Below, one piece after another: positions 26,528 to 35,338 of a stretch of 64,000 nt of DNA. How positions within the stretch are numbered: the stretch's first letter is position 1; every line of letters starts with the position of its first letter. A program made the position numbers and the translations under genes. Below the pieces are notes generated by a model. The model was not told the origin of the DNA. It searched no databases and saw only the letters and a program-made list of their open reading frames with translations. Source of the DNA: Arthrobacter sp. EPSL27 (GTDB lineage: Bacteria > Actinomycetota > Actinomycetes > Actinomycetales > Micrococcaceae); assembly GCF_001512305.1 (NCBI RefSeq), contig NZ_LNUT01000002.1, forward strand, positions 1 to 64,000. Direction: 5' to 3'.

Positions 26528-26877
26528 CCTGTCGAGCTGCCGGAACGGATCGCATCATCAACATGACATGCCTCCTCTGATCAGCAACCGACAGGATAGA
26601 TCTATATCCACTGACATAGATTTTTAGCACTGACACCTGAGATTGGAAAGAGTCTTTGGTAAGCGGAAGACCCCGGCTTCTGGCACTGATTCCTCTCGTT
26701 GGCATCGTCCTCTACCCGTCCTTCAAAAACAGTAAATGGCTCAAACTTCGGCCGTAACGCCCTCCTGGCTGGGGCTTAACAACCAACGGCAGCGCGCGTA
26801 TCTTAAAGCTGTTCGATCCGATCCTGGCCTGGGGCCGTGTCGGCTGTGCGGGCTGGGCAGCAGACAGGAGGCACACG

Positions 26878-27372
26878 ATGAGCAATCTCATGCGGTGGTC
26901 CGGCGTCGACATCGCAGATCCCATCCGGCGGTTCCTCGAAGGGGAAACAGGATCCTGGCTGAGGGTAGAGGAATACCGTGACGGCGATTCCATGGTCGTC
27001 AAAGCGGAGGTGCCTGGCATCGATCCCGGCAAGGACGTAGACATCACCCTGAGCGGGGACGATCTACGCATCAACGTCCGGCACGAGGAAAAGACCGAGC
27101 ACAAGGACAAGCGCGGATACCGCTCCGAGTTCCGGTACGGCACGTTCTCCCGAAATGTGGCCCTGCCAGGGGCAGTCAAGGAAGAAGACATCCGCGCCTC
27201 CTACAACGACGGGATCCTCGAAGTCCGGATCCCGGTGCCGGAGCAGCAGGAAAGCCCGTCCCGGAAAATTCCCATCACCCGCAGCGGCGAAGCAGCCGGA
27301 ACAAACCGCGGAACCAGCACCGGCGAAAGTAATGCCGGTGGCAGCGGAACAGATGCCGGAGCCAACATCTAA
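26878..27372 (+). CDS. Hsp20/alpha-crystallin small heat-shock protein
   Basis: The 164-residue intact sHsp has an N-terminal arm (MRWSGVDIADPIRRFLEGE), a full alpha-crystallin domain ending LEVRIPVPEQQE (the I-x-V anchor is IPV) and a Gly/Thr-rich C-terminal tail. AGGAGG at 26866-26871 is well placed before ATG 26878. It should form oligomeric ATP-independent holdases that hand unfolded proteins to DnaK or FtsH. It is divergent from the first Hsp20 and lies in the same orientation as the DUF4193 and FtsH genes. Confidence 0.92.
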   Translation: MSNLMRWSGVDIADPIRRFLEGETGSWLRVEEYRDGDSMVVKAEVPGIDPGKDVDITLSGDDLRINVRHEEKTEHKDKRGYRSEFRYGTFSRNVALPGAVKEEDIRASYNDGILEVRIPVPEQQESPSRKIPITRSGEAAGTNRGTSTGESNAGGSGTDAGANI

Positions 27373-27507
27373 ACCCAAGGTACCCAGTGGCTGAGGGTCC
27401 GTCCCGCTGCTGGCACCGGAAAGTCCAGTCCGCACGCACGCTGGACGGGCCCTTACCGCTGATGTTGCTCCCGGGATGTCTCCTGGTTACCACATGGAGG
27501 AGGACCA

Positions 27508-27807
27508 GTGGCCATTGACTATGACGAGCCCCGTACAAAGGCCGAAGATGAGGCGGCGCAGCCACTGGATGAGCTCAAGACTGACAAAGCCTCACCCGCA
27601 GCGGCGATCCTTGACGTGGATGAAGGCGACCTGGCCGACAGTTTCGAACTTCCCGGCGCTGACCTTTCCAGTGAAGAATTACTGGTCCATATCGTGCCGA
27701 TCCAGCCGGACGAGTTCACGTGCAGGTCCTGCTTCCTGGTCCATCACCGCAGCCAACTCGCCAGGGAAACGGACGGAAACAAGTACTGCATCGAATGCGA
27801 AAGCTGA
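27508..27807 (+). CDS. DUF4193-family zinc-ribbon-like protein (second copy)
   Basis: The 99-residue protein has the family opening AIDYDEPRTKAEDEAAQ and four cysteines in FTCRSCF and YCIECES. GTG 27508 follows GGAGGACC. Compared with the 7946 copy it shares the C-terminal third almost completely (LVxHxSQLARE) but differs in the acidic linker, so the two are diverged paralogues rather than a recent duplication. Its place between Hsp20 and FtsH suggests a role linked to proteostasis, though the family has no proven function. Confidence 0.85.
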   Translation: MAIDYDEPRTKAEDEAAQPLDELKTDKASPAAAILDVDEGDLADSFELPGADLSSEELLVHIVPIQPDEFTCRSCFLVHHRSQLARETDGNKYCIECES

Positions 27808-27905
27808 GCAGCCTGTGACGCTTCCCTGATTGAGACGGATTGGTTGACGTAAGCGGAACCAGTGGCTATACCATGAACACAGCTCAGACATTCGGGAGGT
27901 GGATA

Positions 27906-29870
27906 GTGAGCGATTCAGCCACCCGCCAGGACAGCCCTCGTGACGGGGCAGGAACACCGCTGGGGTCCTGGCCTAAAGTACCGTGGCGGACCGAAGGCCT
28001 GCCCGACGAACCCGGGCAGGGGAAGAAAAAAGGCCGGTGGTGGCGCACCCTGCTGATCGTGGTGCTGTATCTGGCAGTGTTCTCTGCCTTGTCCGTGCAG
28101 GACCAGTTGGGCAAACCCGTGTCCGTGTCCTACACCGAGTTCAAGGCGCAGGTCCGGGAGAACAACATCGCGGAAGTCTTCGCCAAGGGCCAGACCATCG
28201 ACGGGACCCTCCGGACCGAAAAGCCCCTGCCCGGCAGCAATGGGAACAGTTATATCCGGTTCACGACCGAACGTCCCCTTTTCGCTGACGACAGCCTGCT
28301 GAGCGAACTGGAACAAAACAACGCCACCGTCCGCGCTACCCCGCTTGTGAGCGAACGCGGTGTCCTGGCCAACCTGCTGATCTCCGTCGCCCCCATCGTG
28401 CTCCTGGTCCTGTTTTACCTGTGGCTGTTCAAAAAGCAGTCAGGCATGCTCGGCATGGGCGGCTTCGGGGCAGGGAAAAAGTTCCAGCCCGTGGACCCCG
28501 ACAAGGTCCGGGTGACCTTCAAGGATGTCGCCGGCATCGATGAGGTTGAAGCGGAAATCTCCGAAGTGGTTGATTACCTCAAAGACCCCCAAAAGTACCA
28601 GGCGATCGGAGCCAAACCACCCAAAGGCGTCCTGCTCAGCGGCCCGCCCGGGACCGGCAAAACCCTGCTCGCCCGCGCCACTGCCGGTGAAGCCGGGGTC
28701 CCGTTCTTCCACGCCAGTTCCTCCGAATTCGTTGAAATGGTGGTCGGCGTCGGCGCCAGCCGGGTCCGGGAACTCTTCCAGGCCGCCCGCAATGCCGCAC
28801 CCTCCATCATCTTCATCGATGAAATCGACGCGATCGGCCGCAAGAGAAGCGGTTCCCTGACAGTGGGCGGGCACGATGAGCGGGAACAAACACTGAACCA
28901 GATCCTGACCGAGATGGACGGGTTCTCCTCATCCGAAGGGATCGTGGTCCTGGCAGCAACAAACCGGCCCGATGTCCTGGACCCGGCCCTGCTGCGGCCC
29001 GGCAGGTTTGACCGCTCCATCACCGTGCACGCCCCAGACCAGGCGGGCCGGCTGCAGATCCTGCGCGTCCACGCAGAAAACGTGCGGCTCGCCCCCGACG
29101 CTGAATTGGACGCTGTCAGCCGTATCACCCCCGGCATGACAGGAGCGGAGCTGGCCAATCTCGTCAACGAGGCCGCACTGCTGGCGGTGAAACGATCCCA
29201 CCCCGCAGTCACCCAACGCGACCTGCTCGACGCTCTCGAGAAAATCCAGCTCGGTACCGCGCGGAACGTTGTTATGCCCGAGGATGAACGCAGGCGCACC
29301 GCCTACCATGAGTCCGGCCACGCCCTCCTGGGCATGCTCGAACCCGGCGCCGATCCGGTCCGGAAAATCTCCATCATCCCCCGCGGACGCGCCCTCGGCG
29401 TCACCCTCTCCACCCCCGACACCGACCGGTACGGGTACGACGAAAACTACCTCCGAGGCAGGATCGTCGGGGCACTGGGCGGCATGGCCGCCGAAGACCT
29501 CGTCTTCGGCGTCGTCACCACAGGCGCCGAAAGCGACCTGCAGACCAGCACCCACCTGGCCAGGATGATGGTAGGACGATGGGGCATGTCCAAACGCATC
29601 GGCCCCGTCCAGATCCTCCCCGAAGAAGGAGACCCCCGCGCCGCGGGCGTCTCCGAAGGCATGCTCGACACCGTGGCCGAAGAAGTACGCACCCTGGTGG
29701 AACAATGTCACCAACGCGCCCTCACGCTTCTGCAGGAAAACCGCTGGCGCCTGGACTCCCTTGCCCAGCGCGTCCTGGAAAAAGAAACCCTCGACGAGCA
29801 GGAAATTTACGAAGCCGCAGGACTTCACCGCTTCCCCGCCGCACCGGCAGAGATGAGTACCAAAGGGTAA
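27906..29870 (+). CDS. ftsH: FtsH ATP-dependent membrane zinc metalloprotease
   Basis: The 654-residue protease has an N-terminal membrane segment (about 48-64), an external domain and a second segment (about 157-178). Its AAA module has Walker A GPPGTGKT, Walker [12 protein letters not shown], the pore motif [14 protein letters not shown] and a second-region-of-homology [17 protein letters not shown]. The peptidase domain has zinc ligands HESGH; Ser replaces the usual Ala. GTG 27906 is chosen because GGAGG lies six bases before it. A plasmid-borne extra FtsH beside sHsps suggests membrane and heat-stress protein quality control. Confidence 0.93.
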   Translation: MSDSATRQDSPRDGAGTPLGSWPKVPWRTEGLPDEPGQGKKKGRWWRTLLIVVLYLAVFSALSVQDQLGKPVSVSYTEFKAQVRENNIAEVFAKGQTIDGTLRTEKPLPGSNGNSYIRFTTERPLFADDSLLSELEQNNATVRATPLVSERGVLANLLISVAPIVLLVLFYLWLFKKQSGMLGMGGFGAGKKFQPVDPDKVRVTFKDVAGIDEVEAEISEVVDYLKDPQKYQAIGAKPPKGVLLSGPPGTGKTLLARATAGEAGVPFFHASSSEFVEMVVGVGASRVRELFQAARNAAPSIIFIDEIDAIGRKRSGSLTVGGHDEREQTLNQILTEMDGFSSSEGIVVLAATNRPDVLDPALLRPGRFDRSITVHAPDQAGRLQILRVHAENVRLAPDAELDAVSRITPGMTGAELANLVNEAALLAVKRSHPAVTQRDLLDALEKIQLGTARNVVMPEDERRRTAYHESGHALLGMLEPGADPVRKISIIPRGRALGVTLSTPDTDRYGYDENYLRGRIVGALGGMAAEDLVFGVVTTGAESDLQTSTHLARMMVGRWGMSKRIGPVQILPEEGDPRAAGVSEGMLDTVAEEVRTLVEQCHQRALTLLQENRWRLDSLAQRVLEKETLDEQEIYEAAGLHRFPAAPAEMSTKG

Positions 29871-30109
29871 ATCAATCCTTTCTGGCAACCGGCTCGTGAA
29901 GCACGAACAAAGAGCACTTCTCGCCGTTGTACGAGGGCGCAGAAGCCGGATCCCGGTTCCCTTGGAACTGGGGGAAACCTGATGGAGCCTTTCTCCCGTT
30001 CCATACCGGACCAGTGAACACGGCATCACAAAGAAGGTCGCTGGAACCGGCACAAACCTGCCTTTTGTTTCCTGCGGGGGCTGATGGGTATGGGCGGACG
30101 TGACAGGAG

Positions 30110-30184
30110 ATGATGACAATGTTCGGGGCCTGGGACTTCTGGGAACTCCTGAAGGATCAGGTTGACGGCGTAGCGGAGCAATAA
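30110..30184 (+). CDS. 24-residue ORF echoing the C-terminus of the 25610 protein
   Basis: AGGAG directly precedes ATG 30110. The frame reads MMTMFGAWDFWELLKDQVDG then VAEQ and stops. Its C-terminal sixteen residues match DFWEILKDLIDSVLEQ at the end of the protein encoded at 25610-25930. Amphipathic character and the ribosome site favour translation. It may be a microprotein or the remnant of a larger paralogue. Confidence 0.45.
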   Translation: MMTMFGAWDFWELLKDQVDGVAEQ

Positions 30185-30288
30185 GCGCCCATGAGCCGCC
30201 GAAATTTACACCCAACCCGACACCTCTTCAGGAAAAGGACCGGAAACCAGGTTCTGCGAACACAACTGCATGGCAAGGAGGTCAGCTA

Positions 30289-30501
30289 ATGAACCGTGAC
30301 TTTGGTCCCCTGCTCGTAGTTGTTGGGGTGCTGGTAGTCCTGGTTGGGGTACTGGCTTGGAACGGTTGGTTGTCGTGGTTCGGGCATTTGCCTGGGGATG
30401 TCCGCATCGACAGCGGGAACGTTCGGGTCTACTTCCCTTGGGTCTCGATGATCGTCGTTTCGGTGGTGGTCAGTCTGCTAATTGCTCTGATCCGCCAATG
30501 A
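30289..30501 (+). CDS. DUF2905-family small membrane protein
   Basis: The 70-residue protein has two hydrophobic segments (about 7-24 and 51-68) separated by the family core FGHLPGDVRIDSGNVRVYFPW. AAGGAGG stands ahead of ATG 30289. DUF2905 proteins are short integral membrane proteins of unknown function that are widespread in bacteria. In this island it is one of several small membrane proteins downstream of FtsH; an envelope-stress role would be speculation. Confidence 0.85.
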   Translation: MNRDFGPLLVVVGVLVVLVGVLAWNGWLSWFGHLPGDVRIDSGNVRVYFPWVSMIVVSVVVSLLIALIRQ

Positions 30502-31237
30502 AGCGGCCAAACGGCCACACTTTACCGTGGACGGAATAGAGTCACCACTGCCAGTTCGTCAGAGCCTAATCAGGTTGAAGGAATCTCCAATATCGGCGAG
30601 TGAGACCTGGCATATAGACCAAGGCTTTGGGGCACGCCCCAAACTGCCGACGGGAGGTATGGTACTCACAACCGCTAACAATAGGGATAGGTTGCAGGCT
30701 TCAGTGTGGAAGCCCCCGCCGTACCGCCCGCAACCGGGAAAATTCTCTTAGGTTATCCACCGCTACTGCTGCCAGGGAGCTACCCCCGCTCGCTCCCAAT
30801 TTCAGCCGTGGATAACCCGAATTGACCCCAGCGATGGACGGATCAAAGTCGGCACCATTTCGGGCTGCGTGGTCAGCAGGCACAGGTTGTCCGGCCGAGG
30901 CAGGTTGACGGAAAATCAATTATTGACTCTGTGAATTGCTCTGGGGACACCCCAGAAAGGAGGCTGCGTTTGATCTATTGACTAGGGAAGAAACCCGCGC
31001 TATAACTCAACTAAGTCCTGCAGCAAGCCCCGCATCAGCTCAGGCGGAGGCCGCTGTGAGATCCCCCAACTCCCCCTACTCCCCCACAGATTTCTGCCTG
31101 CAGGAGCAGGCGCGCGCCTCACCCATGCGCCTGCGGCCCAAGCGGCTCAGCCTGGGTTAAAGCCAACACCACGTTAATGATCAGCACCTACCAGGGATCG
31201 CCCGCAGACTCCTTCAGTATTTAGGAGAAGTGCCGCA
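30502..31237. other. 736-bp stretch without a supported gene
   Basis: No frame here has a credible start, ribosome site and composition. The stretch contains a 10-bp perfect inverted repeat at 30751-30817 (listed separately) and AAAGGAGG at 30956-30963 with no matching start. At the right end, AGGAGAA near 31222 serves the next small gene. Decayed sequence or a regulatory spacer would both fit. Confidence 0.4.
30751..30817. repeat. Inverted GGTTATCCAC repeat with DnaA-box-like core
   Basis: GGTTATCCAC (30751-30760) is perfectly inverted as GTGGATAACC (30808-30817) with 47 bases between. TTATCCAC matches the first eight positions of the classical DnaA box. A cruciform or a pair of facing DnaA-type sites are both possible. 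No AT-rich unwinding element is evident beside it. Confidence 0.5.
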
Positions 31238-31492
31238 GTGGACACGCTTCCAGCAGTGCTCCTTGTCATCGGCGCAGCATTCGCCTGGACCGGCCTGACC
31301 ACCACCGTCGTCTTTCATCTTCGCCGCAGGCGGAACGGGTCAACGTTGGTCGCCTCGGCCTCCCCAGGAACGAACCGCCACCGCCTGAGGCCATGGCGAG
31401 CCCGCCTTCACCGAAACCACGCCGCTATACGCCCGAGAAGGGTAAGCCTCCGACGAGCACGAGGCAGGGGCTCCACCCACCACTCCAGATAA
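31238..31492 (+). CDS. Small single-pass membrane protein, unknown
   Basis: The 84-residue frame begins at GTG 31238 after AGGAGAAG. It has one strong N-terminal hydrophobic helix (VLLVIGAAFAWTGLTTTVVF) followed by an Arg/His-rich basic tail. The tail's composition is unusual and may be partly out-of-frame reading, so the true end is uncertain. No family recognised. Confidence 0.4.
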   Translation: MDTLPAVLLVIGAAFAWTGLTTTVVFHLRRRRNGSTLVASASPGTNRHRLRPWRARLHRNHAAIRPRRVSLRRARGRGSTHHSR

Positions 31493-31508
31493 CCCTTGGG
31501 GAGCAAAC

Positions 31509-31781
31509 GTGGATCCCGGAACGATCCTCGGATTCAGCACCGGATACCTTACCGCCCTTGTCGGCATCTTCCTCCTCTACCTGCCGTACCTCGTCCTCTT
31601 GGTGACACTGCTAATAGCGGCCGGCATCCTGCAGCTGCTGTTACTGCCGTTCGCCATCTTGATACGCAAGCTGCGCCGAACAAAGCCGCGGCCGATCCCG
31701 GACAACTCATGGATCCTGAACCCGACAAACAGCCAGCCGCCGGAACGGATCCTGCTGCCTGGGCGGACGGCGCCACAGTGA
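31509..31781 (+). CDS. Small two-segment membrane protein, unknown
   Basis: The 90-residue product has a long hydrophobic region covering about residues 12-52 (probably two helices) and a Pro-rich polar C-terminus. GTG 31509 follows GGGGAGC. It lies 17 bases after the preceding small membrane-protein gene, suggesting a two-gene unit. No known family; the convergent PucR gene lies beyond a 236-base gap. Confidence 0.5.
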   Translation: MDPGTILGFSTGYLTALVGIFLLYLPYLVLLVTLLIAAGILQLLLLPFAILIRKLRRTKPRPIPDNSWILNPTNSQPPERILLPGRTAPQ

Positions 31782-32017
31782 AGCGGTTTCTGCCCGGTAC
31801 TACTTCCTGCCAATGCCGAAAGGAACGGCCGCAATGCCCCGGCCGAGTAACGCCGTCCCGGATCCCTTGAGGAATTGTTGTGCCAGGCGGGCCTATTCGG
31901 CAGCCGTGCGTCACAAGGTAACTTTCACCGTGTTGGTGTTGGTGTTTTGTCCGCGCTGGAGCGTGACGTCGGATTGTTGCCCTGGCTCTTTCTTCCGGCT
32001 AGCGGCCAGGAGATCGA

Positions 32018-33718
32018 TCACGCTGGAGATCTTCTGTCCGTCGAACTCATACCGGCCCTGGGCCGCGTCCCGGACGAAGTTTGCGGGCGAAGACGCCAGG
32101 CCCGGGTGGCGACGTGGAGGTTGAGCCTTATCTCCGGGTCTGCCAGGTCGAAGCCCGTGATTTGCCGGATGGACTTCAGCCGGTACCGAAGGGTGCTGCG
32201 ATGGATGGTCAGGCTCTGGGCGGTACTGTCATAATTGCCACCGTGGTCCAGGTATTGGGCCAGGGTATGCACCAGATCAGAACCGCGGCTGTCATCGGTG
32301 TGTTGGAGGGCGCCCAGCCACTCATCGATATAGCCAGCCAGATCCGGTTGGCCGCCTGCTGTGTCGAGGATGCGGTAGATGCCCAGCTGATCAAAGCGGG
32401 TGAGGCCGGAGGGCTCGATTGAATGGGTCCGAATGTGCAGCGCACGCTGGGCTTCCGCGAATGAACGCGGAATCTGCGTGACCTCCTGGCAGGGGCCGCC
32501 GACGCCTACCGCCCCGGAGGCGCCGTGCAGCAGCCTTGACATGACTTTAAAGAGCACGGCGCCGGTCGGGGCGCCGGTGGCCACGGCAATGGTCATGTCG
32601 GAGCCCTGCGAAACGAGCGAGGCCGTGCGGAGTTCCCCGAGGGCTTTCCGCAGGGCGACCACCGCAGAATCGCCCCCCGTCATCGGCTGCCACTGTGCCA
32701 CAATGACATGCTGGGGGGCTCCGAGGTCATACCCGAGTGCCTGCGCACGCGAAACTGCGGCCCTCTGATCCATCCCGGCAACGAGCTCATCCACGAGATC
32801 ACGGCCCAGCCGCAGTTCCACCTGGGCAAGGCTGCGCCGATGCGCCAACTCGACGTGCAGGATCCGCCTGGCATACTCCAAAGCGAAGACGTCTTCGTCA
32901 GTAAACGGCTTGTCCGTTTCCAGCATGCAGATTGCCCCCAGGACATCCCTGTCCGGCAGCACCAAAGCCACCAGCCTTCGAGGTTCCCGCACCGGGGATC
33001 CAGAGGCAAGCCAGAGTTGGGCGATCCGTGCCCGCGCGCCAGGCCCTGGCTGGGCGTAGGGACGGTCTGGACCAATGCCGGCTGCAGCGCGGATGTTGCC
33101 AAATGCGTCCTCGATACAAATCGGACGGCCCGTCAGTTCTGAAAGAACCTCCGCCACGAAGGCTTCCCTGGATTCCCTTTGCCCGAGGTCGGCAATCATT
33201 GTGCGGTCCAGGGCATTTTGGACCCTGGCACGCGCCTCAAGCTTCAGGACCGTTGCCGACAGGGACAGGAGACGCTCCTCAGTGTCCTCACTGCCGTCAG
33301 GGTAGCGCAGCTGGCCGGTTGCCTCCGGTGGGTGTCCTGCGGTTGGGTCTCCGGGGGACGCCGCCGGCGTGGGTCCACCCAGGTTCCGGAGCTGCATCAG
33401 CTGAGGCGGCCCCGGGGCGCTGGGGGCGGATAGCACCAGACACCCGTTCAGCTCGCCGCTGTCCCCAAAGATGAACAGCGCGTATCGCCATCCTCGTCCG
33501 GACTCCGGGAGCACCGCATCCCTGCCATGGAGGCGAAGGACATCCTGATCCTGGGCTTTTGCTGTGCGGTCGGGGGTGGGTCGCAATTGGCCGTTCACCC
33601 CAAGGTAAAGGTCCTCCACTTCACAGAACGGCAGCGCTGAAGCCCTCTGTGCTGCCGTGCTGAGGATTTCCTCGGCGATAAGCCGATCGAACATCTTGGA
33701 TCCCTCGTCTCCGTCCAT
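32018..33718 (-). CDS. PucR/CdaR-family transcriptional regulator
   Basis: The 566-residue regulator ends in the PucR C-terminal helix-turn-helix (LVHTLAQYLDHGGNYDSTAQ, then LTIHRSTLRYRLKSIRQITG). A GGDEF-like CdaR domain (VIVAQWQPMTGG, then AVGVGGPCQEVTQIPRSFAEAQ) precedes it. The N-terminal half looks like a GAF-type sensor. Such proteins activate purine, sugar-acid or amino-acid catabolic genes, but no clear target is adjacent. A 25-bp perfect palindrome 79 bases upstream of its start is a likely autoregulatory site. The C-terminal 25 residues after the HTH are low complexity. Confidence 0.88.
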   Translation of the reverse strand: MDGDEGSKMFDRLIAEEILSTAAQRASALPFCEVEDLYLGVNGQLRPTPDRTAKAQDQDVLRLHGRDAVLPESGRGWRYALFIFGDSGELNGCLVLSAPSAPGPPQLMQLRNLGGPTPAASPGDPTAGHPPEATGQLRYPDGSEDTEERLLSLSATVLKLEARARVQNALDRTMIADLGQRESREAFVAEVLSELTGRPICIEDAFGNIRAAAGIGPDRPYAQPGPGARARIAQLWLASGSPVREPRRLVALVLPDRDVLGAICMLETDKPFTDEDVFALEYARRILHVELAHRRSLAQVELRLGRDLVDELVAGMDQRAAVSRAQALGYDLGAPQHVIVAQWQPMTGGDSAVVALRKALGELRTASLVSQGSDMTIAVATGAPTGAVLFKVMSRLLHGASGAVGVGGPCQEVTQIPRSFAEAQRALHIRTHSIEPSGLTRFDQLGIYRILDTAGGQPDLAGYIDEWLGALQHTDDSRGSDLVHTLAQYLDHGGNYDSTAQSLTIHRSTLRYRLKSIRQITGFDLADPEIRLNLHVATRAWRLRPQTSSGTRPRAGMSSTDRRSPA

Positions 33719-33796
33719 AACTTGGGCCTCATCGTAGGCGTGAAGTCCGCGCGTAGACCTCCGGCTGCTCTCTGTGGTTCGAGAATACCTCTGTGG

Positions 33797-33821
33797 CTTA
33801 TGGACCTGCTAGGTCCATAAG
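33797..33821. promoter_or_regulatory. 25-bp perfect palindrome upstream of PucR gene
   Basis: CTTATGGACCT and AGGTCCATAAG flank GCT. It lies between the divergent PucR start and the truncated dnaK leader. The absence of a T-run argues against a terminator, so an operator for PucR or another dimeric regulator is more likely. Confidence 0.65.
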
Positions 33822-33942
33822 AGTCGGCTGATTTAGGCATTTGGGGGCCATGCAGCCGATCCGGTCAGAGAGCAGACTCGGATGTAGGACGCCCGTGGCA
33901 AGCCTTCGGTTCCAAAATGGCAGGTCTGATTCTGCGGATCTG

Positions 33943-34809
33943 TCATGCGGTGTTATTAGGGCGGACACCGTACAGAGGACCGGTTGCACCTCTCTTACCG
34001 GAGTGGATCATCATGTCCAAGGCAGTAGGAATTGATCTGGGAACGACCAACTCGGTGATCAGTGCGTGTCCGAGCAGCGTCGGATCTCCGACTGTGAGCC
34101 CATAGTCGACGTGATTTCTGACCAAGGTGGAGACTGCCGAGAGGGCAGATGCGTAGTACTCAGCTTGGTTCTGTCCAGCTACGGCACCGGTAGCGAATGC
34201 TTGGTAGGTGGCGATTTCAATGAAGAAGCCACCAGGCTTCGCGGCGCCGAGGAGCGCCCTTCGCGTTTGGCGGAGCAACTTGACTGTAGGAACGTACATC
34301 CCATCGTGTGCGTCGTTCATTTGTTGGGTCAACGACGTCAGGTGATCTGGGTTCGTCTGCTGCCAGTCATTGTCCTCTCCGCGTTTCGGGATTTCCCAGG
34401 TGCTGCCGTCCGCGTGGGGGCGCGCGGGAACGGCATCCACATATAGGTCGAACTCGGGGAAATTTACTTGGAGACTGCGGTCCTGACGCTTCGTCCGCTG
34501 ATGTCCTTCCGAGTCACGGCCGAATGCTGTGTGGAGGACGTCGAAGAACTTGTCCAGGATCTCCTTTGATGTGACGTTGGCGGGAAGTTCCTCAAGGCGG
34601 CAAAACACATCAACGTCTTTGACTCGTCGTATTGATACCCGCCGTTTGTAAGAACCGATCAGAACGGTGTTTATCCCGTACTCGGCGAGCGTTCCGTCCT
34701 CTTCCAGCGCGGCCCGAACCAGCTTATGGGCTTCGGGAGCATTGTCCCTATCCACTCCTGGCTCGATACGACCTAGTGCAGTCGAGAATTCCCCAATAAG
34801 CAGAGCCAT
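33943..34809 (-). CDS. CD-NTase-like nucleotidyltransferase with a truncated, chimeric C-terminus
   Basis: The frame gives 288 residues. The nucleotidyltransferase core is clear: IGSYKRRVSIRRVKDVDVF supplies the GS loop and the DxD metal pair, and a third acidic residue lies in FDLYVDAVP. Helical segments VKLLRQTRRALLG and FFIEIATYQAFATG follow as in CD-NTases of CBASS-type defence. The start is supported by AAAGGGG before ATG 34809. Beyond about GDPTLLGHALI the reading frame is the antisense of the dnaK fragment, so the native end is lost. No effector gene is adjacent. GC content looks lower than in flanking genes. Confidence 0.75.
   Translation of the reverse strand: MALLIGEFSTALGRIEPGVDRDNAPEAHKLVRAALEEDGTLAEYGINTVLIGSYKRRVSIRRVKDVDVFCRLEELPANVTSKEILDKFFDVLHTAFGRDSEGHQRTKRQDRSLQVNFPEFDLYVDAVPARPHADGSTWEIPKRGEDNDWQQTNPDHLTSLTQQMNDAHDGMYVPTVKLLRQTRRALLGAAKPGGFFIEIATYQAFATGAVAGQNQAEYYASALSAVSTLVRNHVDYGLTVGDPTLLGHALITELVVPRSIPTALDMMIHSGKRGATGPLYGVRPNNTA
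34013..34064 (+). pseudogene. dnaK: Truncated 5' end of dnaK
   Basis: ATG 34013 begins MSKAVGIDLGTTNSVISA, the invariant N-terminus of DnaK including its first phosphate loop. CCGGAG precedes the ATG at normal distance. After about seventeen codons homology stops abruptly and the sequence becomes the complement of a nucleotidyltransferase gene, with a stop soon after. Only the start and leader of a plasmid copy of dnaK remain. It marks the right edge of the stress island and the site of a deletion or rearrangement. Confidence 0.85.
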
Positions 34810-34975
34810 CTATGTCCCCTTTGTTATGAGCCGACCCCGAGGCGGGTCTGGCTTTCAAGCGCTACTCGCGTGTCGCTATTTTCGGTATGCGACAACACAC
34901 TCCCAAGCTCTGATACTACATGTAGTGCCAGTTTTGTCCATGCACCCCTAGATGTTGTGTTACAGCTATGTCATT

Positions 34976-35059
34976 TAATCCACAGCTAATCCACAGACCT
35001 GGGTTATCAGAATGTCCGGATTTGTTCCTTTTTAGGGATTGGATACACACCCTGTGGAT
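34976..35059. repeat. TAATCCACAG direct repeats and an inverted CTGTGGAT (DnaA-like boxes)
   Basis: TAATCCACAG occurs at 34976-34985 and 34987-34996 with 11-bp periodicity, and CTGTGGAT, the inverted core, lies at 35052-35059. The surrounding bases are AT-richer than average for the window. The gap 34810-35338 holds no supported gene. An origin-associated DnaA cluster is possible, but helical-phase operator repeats fit equally well. Confidence 0.45.
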
Positions 35060-35338
35060 CAGTTCGACACAGGTGAATCACCATCTGCTGGGGAAATGGC
35101 GTCCGGGGCAACAGCGGTCACACCGCAATGCACCGCGGGCCTCTCCATCCATGTGCTCGGGTGCCGGAAACACGCGTTGCCATCAATCATGGACGGAGAC
35201 TAACACCACCCTCCGACAAGAACCGCGGTTGTGATGGCAGAGCGGAGCTGGCCGCATAGGAGTGTCCGAGGAAGGCATCTGCGACTGCGGCCGGCAGAGG
35301 CGACCGGAATTTGGCGGCAGATCCCCCATCCGGGTCCT

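Noticed and set aside
32081..32422. Open frames on the plus strand across the PucR gene
   Set aside because: They are antisense to a well-conserved regulator and have no ribosome sites.
34013..34105. An intact short protein from the dnaK start
   Set aside because: Only the N-terminal 17 codons match DnaK before the frame enters unrelated antisense sequence and stops.
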